NCBI GenBank assembly: GCA_937891425.1
Contig: CALAGD010000062.1
Location: forward strand, 1 to 20,011
Direction: 5' to 3'
Length of the DNA stretch: 20,011 nt
Origin: an uncultured Pigmentiphaga sp.
Lineage (GTDB): Bacteria > Pseudomonadota > Gammaproteobacteria > Burkholderiales > Burkholderiaceae_B
Positions 15,271-20,011 of this stretch are shown piece by piece. Each line of letters starts with the position of its first letter. Positions within the stretch are counted from its first letter, which is position 1. The notes below the pieces were generated by a model that was not told where the DNA came from, ran no database searches, and saw nothing but the letters and a program-made list of their open reading frames with translations. The position numbers and the translations under genes are program-made.

Positions 15271-15317
15271 CGTCATAGTTTGGTATGACGAGCACGCCCG
15301 ACAGCTTGCGCTATCTT
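15271..15317 (+). promoter_or_regulatory. Activator-type promoter with conserved dyad for the tandem Bug genes
   Basis: CGTCAT (15271-15276), spacer AGTTTGGT, ATGACG (15285-15290) is a perfect dyad centred at 15280.5. TATCTT at 15312-15317 starts 31.5 bp downstream. It is placed back to back with the minus-strand site at 15160-15179, so the 430-bp gap from 15071 to 15500 drives both directions. The predicted leader to the ATG at 15501 is unusually long, about 177 nt. Confidence 0.6.
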
Positions 15318-15450
15318 GCTGCATGGGAGCGCGAGATTTCCCAGTCCATATCCCATGTCAAATTGCAAGCATTTCGCCGCGTAGCGTTCAACTTGCGTAC
15401 CCGTTCGAATACCAGGTCCGGTATCGCAATCTGCCGGATCGACGCAGATT
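15315..15450 (+). other. Long structured 5' leader of the tandem Bug genes
   Basis: The predicted leader holds nested complementary segments: CATGGGA (15322-15328) with TCCCATG (15351-15357), enclosed by CTTGC (15315-15319) with GCAAG (15365-15369). Further on, ATACC/GGTAT (15409-15424) and a perfect AATCTGC/GCAGATT (15428-15434, 15444-15450) follow. No riboswitch class is recognised and no coding region is supported here. The repeats could be RNA hairpins or further protein sites. Confidence 0.3.
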
Positions 15451-15500
15451 CAGCAAACCATATTCATAAGACTGCGTAAACCGAGGAGGGAAGAGACCCG

Positions 15501-16487
15501 ATGAAAGCATTCGTGAAAGCAGGCGTAGCATTGTCACTCGCTGCATTGATGACCACCGGCCCGATGGCCGTGGCCGCCGAAGACGATTACCCCAACCGGC
15601 CGATCCGCATCGTCGTGGGCTTCGCACCCGGAGGCGGTGGCGACACGGTGGCGCGTATCATGGCCGACTCCCTGAGCAAGACGCTGAAACAGCCGGTGCT
15701 GGTCGAAAACCGGCCCGGCGCCTTCACCACAATTGCTCCCACCGTGGTCGCGAATGCCGCGCCCGACGGGTATACCCTGCTGCTTGCCCCCGACTCGGTC
15801 TTCGGCCCGGACAAGGCCCTCTATCCGAAGACCGTCAGCTACGACGAAAACAGCTTCACGCCCATCAGCAAATGGGCCAGCACGTTTTTTGTCCTGGCGG
15901 TCAATGCCAACTACGAGCCCCGCACCGTTGCCGAGCTGCTCGACAAGGCACGCAAGGCCTTGCCCCAGCAGACCTTCGTTGCCTCCACGCAGGGCATTTA
16001 CCCGCAGCTGATACTCGAAAAGATCCACCAGATGACGGGCGTCAAGTTCTCACAAATCCCCTACAAGGGAGGTGCGCCGGCGGTCGTGGCCGTGGTATCG
16101 GGTGAGCCGCCCATCACGTTCGCCGTTCCGAGCTCGGTCATGCCACTCGTCAAGGACGGCCGATTGCGCGCACTCGCCATCACCGCCGCCGAGCGCTCGC
16201 CGCTGACGCCCGGGCTGCCCACCATGTCCGAGGAAGGACTCCCTGGCTTCCAGGTCGGGTACTGGTTTGGCCTGGCAGGGCCCGCCGGCTTGCCCCGCAA
16301 TGTGGTCGACAAGCTGTTCGAAGCCAGCAAGATCGCTCTGTCGGATCCTCAGGTACGTGAAAAGTTGGCACAAATAGGGTACGACACCACGCCATCCACG
16401 TCGGTAGAGGAATTCCAGGCGGAAGCCCTGCGTGACGGCAATGCGCTGCGCAAGGCCATTCTTGACATGGGATTGACCGTGGAATAG
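15501..16487 (+). CDS. Bug-family (TTT) periplasmic substrate-binding protein, first of a tandem pair
   Basis: The gene encodes 328 residues. The signal peptide MKAFVKAGVALSLAALMTTG ends near AVAA (residue 26), followed by EDDYPNRPIRIVVGFAPGGGGDTVARI. VLVENRPGAFTTIAPTVV, APDGYTLLL and IPYKGGAPAVVAVVSGEPP are the ligand-pocket and family blocks. GAGGAGGG at 15483-15490 supports the ATG at 15501. The mature protein is closely similar to that encoded at 16563, with more than half of the residues identical, while the signal peptides differ. It is probably co-transcribed with that gene across a 75-nt gap with mutually exclusive hairpins. The ligand is unknown. Confidence 0.94.
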   Translation: MKAFVKAGVALSLAALMTTGPMAVAAEDDYPNRPIRIVVGFAPGGGGDTVARIMADSLSKTLKQPVLVENRPGAFTTIAPTVVANAAPDGYTLLLAPDSVFGPDKALYPKTVSYDENSFTPISKWASTFFVLAVNANYEPRTVAELLDKARKALPQQTFVASTQGIYPQLILEKIHQMTGVKFSQIPYKGGAPAVVAVVSGEPPITFAVPSSVMPLVKDGRLRALAITAAERSPLTPGLPTMSEEGLPGFQVGYWFGLAGPAGLPRNVVDKLFEASKIALSDPQVREKLAQIGYDTTPSTSVEEFQAEALRDGNALRKAILDMGLTVE

Positions 16488-16495
16488 CGGTCTTG

Positions 16496-16522
16496 GCGCC
16501 CTGACGGGCGCATGACGCGCCC
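16496..16522 (+). promoter_or_regulatory. Mutually exclusive hairpins between the tandem Bug genes
   Basis: GCGCCC (16496-16501) can pair with GGGCGC (16506-16511), and the same GGGCGC can instead pair with GCGCCC (16517-16522). The loops are TGAC and ATGAC. There is no U-run, so this is not a simple terminator. It could set relative expression of the two genes or protect the upstream message; function is inferred. Confidence 0.45.
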
Positions 16523-16562
16523 ACTGGCACGACACGATGGCTGCATCCCCGGAGGAGACACA

Positions 16563-17552
16563 ATGAAGACGTTGCATCGCAAACTATCGCTGATGCTGGC
16601 CGTCACAGCACTGGCCGGCATCACGCAGGTCGCGCTGGCGCATGAGGACGACTACCCGAACCGTCCCATCCGTATCGTGGTGCCATTCGCGCCGGGCGGT
16701 GGTGGTGACACCGTCACTCGCATCATGGCCGAATCCATGAGCAAGACACTGAAACAGCCGGTCCTTGTAGAGAATCGCCCGGGCGCCTTCACGACCATCG
16801 CGCCGACGGTCGTTGCGGGCGCCGCGCCCGATGGCTACACCCTGCTGTTTGCGGTCACTTCCGTGTTTGGTGCCGACAAGGCCATGTTCCCAAACACGGT
16901 GAACTACGACGAGAAGAGCTTCACGCCCATCACCAACTGGGCCAATACGTTTTTCGTACTGGGTGCGCACAAGGATTACGAGGCGAACACCTTTGGCGAG
17001 CTTCTGGAGAAAGCCCGCAGGGACGCCCCCAGCCCCACGTTCATCGCATCCACCCAGGGTCTCTACCCCCAGCTGATCGTGGAAAAGATCGAGCGCATGA
17101 CTGGTGTGAAACTGACGCTGATTCCCTACAAGGGCGGCGCCCCTGCCGTGATGGCGGCGGTCTCCGGTGAACCGCCGCTCACCATGGCGGTTCCCAGTTC
17201 GGTGATGCCGCTGGCCAAGGAAGGCCGACTCAAGGCCCTGGCCATTACCAACGGCAAGCGCTCCGAGCTGGCCGAAGGCGTACCCACCATTGCCGAATTC
17301 GGTCTGGATGGTTACAACGTAGGTTACTGGTCGGCCTTGGCCGGACCCGCCGGCTTGCCGCGCAACGTGGTCGACAAGCTGTTCGAAGCCAGCAGGATTG
17401 CCTTGTCAGACCCCGAAGTGCGCGCGCGGTTGCTACAGATCGGCTACGAGCCTGCACCGTCGAATTCGGTCGAGGAGTTCCAGGAGCAGGCCGTCCGGGA
17501 AGGGCTCGCCCTGCGCGACGACGCAGTTGCCATGGGCCTGAAAGTAGAATGA
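16563..17552 (+). CDS. Bug-family (TTT) periplasmic substrate-binding protein, second of a tandem pair
   Basis: The gene encodes 329 residues. The signal peptide MKTLHRKLSLMLAVTALAG ends near VALA (residue 26), followed by HEDDYPNRPIRIVVPFAPGGGGDTVTRI. VLVENRPGAFTTIAPTVV, APDGYTLLF and IPYKGGAPAVMAAVSGEPP match the gene upstream. The ATG at 16563 has GGAGGAG about 5 nt before it, whereas the in-frame ATG at 16512 lies inside the intergenic hairpin. Differences from the paralogue cluster in the central lobe (for example TSVFGADKAMFPNTVNYDE against DSVFGPDKALYPKTVSYDE), so ligand preference may have shifted. It ends 32 nt from the converging MarR gene; no terminator is seen between them. Confidence 0.94.
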   Translation: MKTLHRKLSLMLAVTALAGITQVALAHEDDYPNRPIRIVVPFAPGGGGDTVTRIMAESMSKTLKQPVLVENRPGAFTTIAPTVVAGAAPDGYTLLFAVTSVFGADKAMFPNTVNYDEKSFTPITNWANTFFVLGAHKDYEANTFGELLEKARRDAPSPTFIASTQGLYPQLIVEKIERMTGVKLTLIPYKGGAPAVMAAVSGEPPLTMAVPSSVMPLAKEGRLKALAITNGKRSELAEGVPTIAEFGLDGYNVGYWSALAGPAGLPRNVVDKLFEASRIALSDPEVRARLLQIGYEPAPSNSVEEFQEQAVREGLALRDDAVAMGLKVE

Positions 17553-17584
17553 GGCCAGAGGCACCCTTCCGGCAACCTGAGCCG

Positions 17585-18097
17585 TCATTCGAGCAGGCGT
17601 GACAGCAGGCCCATGAGCTGCTGCAGTTCGGCGTGCGTCAGCTTCGACGTCAGGCGCTGCTCATGGGCCTTCACCTTCTGCTCGATGACAGCGAGCTTCT
17701 CGTGCCCCAGCCGGCTGAGCACGATGGCGCTGATGCGCTTGTCGCTAGGCACCGGATGACACTCGATCAGCCCCAGGGAATCCAGGATGTTGACGAGCTT
17801 CAAGGCAGCCGGCCGGGCGATTCCCAGTTCGCGTGCAAGATCGGTCTGACGCACGCCCGGATTGGCAGCGATGATTGACAGGGCCGTGAAGCGGGCCGGC
17901 GTTATGCTTTCCTCGCTGAGCGCCTCGTGGAAACTCTGGGCAATGCGGGCATCGAGCCGCCGTACCAGGTAGCCCAGATAAGCCTTCATCTGGTCGGTCC
18001 GGAGTTCGGAAGGCGCCACGTACTCGTGCAGATTGATTACCTCGCCGTGGCCTGCAAAAACGCCTGATTCCATGTGCGTCGGGGCTGACTTGGTCAT
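17585..18097 (-). CDS. MarR-family transcriptional regulator
   Basis: The gene encodes 170 residues. A winged helix-turn-helix is visible in TPARFTALSIIAANPGVRQTDLARELGIARPAALKLVNILDSLGL-type sequence, followed by the wing PVPSDKRISAIVLSRLG and a C-terminal dimerisation helix. About 35 N-terminal residues precede the usual domain start, somewhat more than average. MarR proteins in aromatic-acid and acyl-CoA loci often repress until a CoA thioester or acid binds, which would suit this neighbourhood. It starts 20 nt after the LuxR-type gene with no promoter room and no clear ribosome-binding site, so it is probably the second gene of that transcript. Its target sites are not known; the dyads at 4978 and 14006, or the GTTAAC repeats at 18969-19033, are candidates. 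Confidence 0.9.
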   Translation of the reverse strand: MTKSAPTHMESGVFAGHGEVINLHEYVAPSELRTDQMKAYLGYLVRRLDARIAQSFHEALSEESITPARFTALSIIAANPGVRQTDLARELGIARPAALKLVNILDSLGLIECHPVPSDKRISAIVLSRLGHEKLAVIEQKVKAHEQRLTSKLTHAELQQLMGLLSRLLE

Positions 18098-18117
18098 GAT
18101 TCGCGCGTCAAGTCGGA

Positions 18118-18951
18118 TTATGCATAAGCGGGGGCACGCACCGTCGAGCGTTGACGCAGCACCGTGGCAAACAGTTCACGCCGCGATCCCACGCCGAGCT
18201 TCTCGTAGGCCCGCATGCGGTACGTGGCGACGGTGGTCGGCCGCAACTTCAGGTCTTCGGCAATGCGGTTGATGGTGAAGCCATCCAGAATGCGCAGCAG
18301 CACCTCGCGCTCGCGCACCGTCAGATTGGGACACAGCTTCTCGACTTCATCGGTGACGGTGTCGCGGAATCGCGATTCGCCATCGACATCAGCAGCGTAA
18401 TGACGGATGGCGCAGCTTGACAGCAATGGAGCCAGCCCCATCAGTGCCTGCACGTCAGCTTCCGCGAAAACACCGGTCTCCTCATCACGGAACACGCATA
18501 TTGAGAGCCAGCTGACCTTGCTGGCCCGCACCATGATCGCGAGGCGATCGCAGATATGGAGGTCCTCGAAGCAGATCCTGCGATAGTCATCATCCAGCTC
18601 CGACGCATGGGTACGGCACACTACCGCCGAACCCTCGCCCATGCTGGTACCGGACTTCAGCAGGGTTTGCAGGTTGTCCCGCTCGAAGTAGCTGCGGCAA
18701 TACAGCGTACCCCAGCGTATGGCCCGCCAGGGGCCCGTAGTACCCGCAGCCGACATCAGACGCGGATTGCGCTCACCCTCGTATGCGAACAGGGCACAGA
18801 GATCGACCGGGATGGACGCCTGAACGGTCTGCAGGACCGCCGCCGCCAGCGCGACGTGATCCTGGCTGGCGATCGCATTGATCAATCGTGCAACCTGTAC
18901 CGCTGGGACAAGAACTTGCGACTGGGGCGAGGTGACAGTCCAGGTTTGCAT
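18118..18951 (-). CDS. LuxR-type helix-turn-helix transcriptional regulator
   Basis: The gene encodes 277 residues. The C-terminal LuxR/GerE DNA-binding domain spans about 209-262 (LTVREREVLLRILDGFTINRIAEDLKLRPTTVATYRMRAYEKLGVGSRREL). The first 200 residues form a sensory region of GAF-like character with several cysteines. It lacks the obvious tryptophan/tyrosine/aspartate pattern of acyl-homoserine-lactone receptors, and no receiver domain is visible. It is therefore more likely to sense a metabolite than a quorum signal. AGGAGGG lies just before the ATG at 18951. It is followed by the MarR gene, probably on one message. It is the best candidate in the window to bind the dyads found at five promoters, since their placement resembles a lux box. 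Confidence 0.9.
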   Translation of the reverse strand: MQTWTVTSPQSQVLVPAVQVARLINAIASQDHVALAAAVLQTVQASIPVDLCALFAYEGERNPRLMSAAGTTGPWRAIRWGTLYCRSYFERDNLQTLLKSGTSMGEGSAVVCRTHASELDDDYRRICFEDLHICDRLAIMVRASKVSWLSICVFRDEETGVFAEADVQALMGLAPLLSSCAIRHYAADVDGESRFRDTVTDEVEKLCPNLTVREREVLLRILDGFTINRIAEDLKLRPTTVATYRMRAYEKLGVGSRRELFATVLRQRSTVRAPAYA

Positions 18952-18968
18952 GATACGCCCTCCTTGGT

Positions 18969-19033
18969 GGTCAACGTTGTTAACCTGGTTACCATTCTAC
19001 AGATTACACATCTCACGTAACCTCGGGTTAACC
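18969..19033. promoter_or_regulatory. Clustered GGTTAACC-like sites in the LuxR-MarR promoter region
   Basis: The segment has near-dyads GGTCAAC/GTTAACC (18969-18985) and GTTAACC/GGTTACC (18979-18993), a half site GTAACC (19017-19022) and a perfect palindrome GGTTAACC (19026-19033). Centres at 18977 and 19029.5 are 52.5 bp apart, about five helical turns. A poor -10-like TAGAAT (18999-18994, minus strand) lies between them. Autoregulation by one of the two regulators is likely. The shared dyad of the other promoters is absent here. Confidence 0.45.
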
Positions 19034-19146
19034 CCAAAAGAGCGAGCAGCATCACGTTCGGTCACCGCGCCCTTGCGACAGGTCAGAAACCCTTGCCTAG
19101 GCGTCTCGCAGTGGTGAATCCCATGCTGCAGTGCAACACGGATAAC

Positions 19147-19185
19147 AAAAAAGCCTGACATTTCCCGAAGGACAATGTCAGGCTT
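19147..19185 (-). terminator. Rho-independent terminator of the porin gene
   Basis: A 12-bp perfect stem (AAGCCTGACATT 19151-19162, AATGTCAGGCTT 19174-19185) with an 11-nt loop is followed on the minus strand by a six-T run. It lies 108 nt beyond the porin stop codon. The remaining bases between 18952 and 19293 hold only the regulator promoter; no gene is supported there. Confidence 0.88.
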
Positions 19186-19293
19186 GAGTGAAGCTGGCAA
19201 CCGGCATACCGGGAAAAGGGCAGACCCGGCCCCCGGCTGCTCTTCAGCCAGCAGCCAGGCTGGAACTATCCGGCCTGGCTTGGTGCCACGTGA

Positions 19294-20011
19294 TCAGAAG
19301 TAGTGGCGGATACCGATTGCAGCGGCCGTCTGGTTGCTCTTGTTGGGAGCGAGGTCGTAGCTGCCACCATCGGCACCCAGGCCCAGGGCCACCGCGCCCT
19401 TGCGGGCATGGGCCAGTTCAGCGTACAGGTTGGTACGCTTGCTGAGCGCGTAGCTGGCCAGGAAGGCGAATTGTTGCCAACGATCATCCGTACGCTTCAG
19501 GCCGACACGGGTGAGCGTGACGTCGTTCGTGCCGCTGAGCTTGTCGATGGTGTAAGCAACACCCATCGTCAGAGCAGGCGTGACCTTGTAGGTACCGCCA
19601 ACCGTGAACAGGTGGCTCTTCACGTTGGGGTTGTTGGCAACCGTGGTCTTGCGATAACGGTAAACCGCGCTGACGGCGAACTCGCCGAAGTTGGCCTTAC
19701 CACCGACGGCGATGTTGTCGATCTTGCCGGTGATGGTGGTGTTCGGGTAACCGCCGGCGGACTCGACACGGTCGTACGTGGCGATCACGCGGTATTGCTT
19801 GCCGATGTCGTAGCTGGCGGCAAAACCGAAGCGGCCGGTGGTGTTTTCGTCATAGGTGGTCTGTTCTTCGATCGGACGGAAGGTGTAGTAGGCACCAACG
19901 GTCAGACCATCGAACTTGCCGGTGTAGGTGACGCTGTTGTCAGCACGGACCACGCTGAAGTACGTGGCCATTTCGTAGTCGATGACGCCCAGGGGCAGGA
20001 CCGAGGTGATC
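19294..20011 (-). CDS. Outer-membrane porin, general Gram-negative trimeric type (3' part; 5' end outside the window)
   Basis: The last 238 or so residues are visible, open to the window edge (…ITSVLPLGVIDYEMATYFSVV). Alternating beta-strand pattern, repeated Tyr/Asp/Gly turns, and the C-terminal AAAIGIRHYF with terminal phenylalanine are typical of the betaproteobacterial 16-strand porins that let small anions and organic acids through the outer membrane. The ATG at 19971 is internal; the reading frame stays open upstream of it, and a mature protein of about 350-390 residues is normal for the family. It is transcribed towards the regulators but separated by a strong terminator. Whether it belongs to the catabolic region cannot be told without its promoter. 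Confidence 0.9.
   Translation of the reverse strand, partial: ITSVLPLGVIDYEMATYFSVVRADNSVTYTGKFDGLTVGAYYTFRPIEEQTTYDENTTGRFGFAASYDIGKQYRVIATYDRVESAGGYPNTTITGKIDNIAVGGKANFGEFAVSAVYRYRKTTVANNPNVKSHLFTVGGTYKVTPALTMGVAYTIDKLSGTNDVTLTRVGLKRTDDRWQQFAFLASYALSKRTNLYAELAHARKGAVALGLGADGGSYDLAPNKSNQTAAAIGIRHYF

Larger units (their letters stand above)
15501..17552 (+). repeat. Tandem gene duplication of two Bug genes
   Basis: The two genes are co-linear without large insertions or deletions. A 28-nt block is identical at 16302-16329 and 17367-17394, while the rest shows many synonymous differences. This fits an older duplication with selection on the protein, possibly with local gene conversion. Confidence 0.75.

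Noticed and set aside
15285..15479. Small plus-strand open frame before the tandem Bug genes
   Set aside because: Its ATG lies inside the regulatory dyad and upstream of the predicted transcription start, with no ribosome-binding site.
16529..16534. ACGACA half site before the second tandem Bug gene
   Set aside because: The matching left arm is absent and no TAnnnT lies at the fixed distance.
17553..17584. Terminator between the converging Bug and MarR genes
   Set aside because: Only 32 nt, with no stem followed by a T-run on either strand.
18997..19200. Small minus-strand open frame between the porin and the LuxR-type gene
   Set aside because: It begins downstream of the porin inside its terminator hairpin, overlaps the regulator promoter and has no family resemblance.

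Overview
The window is GC-rich, tightly packed, and looks like an accessory catabolic region from a betaproteobacterium of the Burkholderiales, most likely Alcaligenaceae (Bordetella/Achromobacter-like). The reasons are four periplasmic binding proteins of the Bug (tripartite tricarboxylate transporter, TTT) family, a general porin ending in His-Tyr-Phe, and the codon and GC style. The family-level placement is inference.

Layout. (1) 1-4282: after a promoter region at 125-172, a plus-strand operon encodes an enoyl-CoA hydratase, an MmgE/PrpD-family protein and a feruloyl-CoA-synthase-like ligase. The start of a divergent gene may run off the left edge. (2) 4319-6088: a minus-strand DUF3237 gene and a divergent plus-strand Bug binding protein, closed by a strong hairpin terminator at 6053-6088. 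(3) 6107-14009: a seven-gene minus-strand operon, in transcription order DUF3237 protein, thiolase, FadB-type hydratase/dehydrogenase, zinc-less medium-chain reductase, PaaG-like hydratase/isomerase, acyl-CoA synthetase and hotdog thioesterase. Several junctions overlap. (4) 14087-17552: one minus-strand and two tandem, closely related plus-strand Bug proteins. (5) 17585-18951: a minus-strand pair encoding a LuxR-type and a MarR-type regulator. (6) 19147-20011: the 3' part of a porin gene with its terminator.

How it fits together. The porin and Bug proteins would bring in or sense an organic acid. Two CoA ligases would activate it, and two hydratases plus the FadB-type protein, reductase and thiolase would shorten or cleave it as CoA esters. 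The thioesterase would release dead-end CoA. The substrate cannot be named from sequence. The two DUF3237 proteins have no known function and may be pathway-specific.

The most striking signal is regulatory. Five promoters in the window carry the same inverted repeat, close to YGTCRT-N8-AYGACR, with an oriented TTT/TTC-containing spacer. In all five the dyad centre lies exactly 31.5 bp upstream of a TAnnnT -10 hexamer, and no good -35 hexamer sits at the normal distance. This is the geometry of a lux-box-like, activator-dependent promoter. It ties the three catabolic transcripts and the Bug genes into one regulon, with the LuxR-type protein at 18118-18951 as the best candidate activator.
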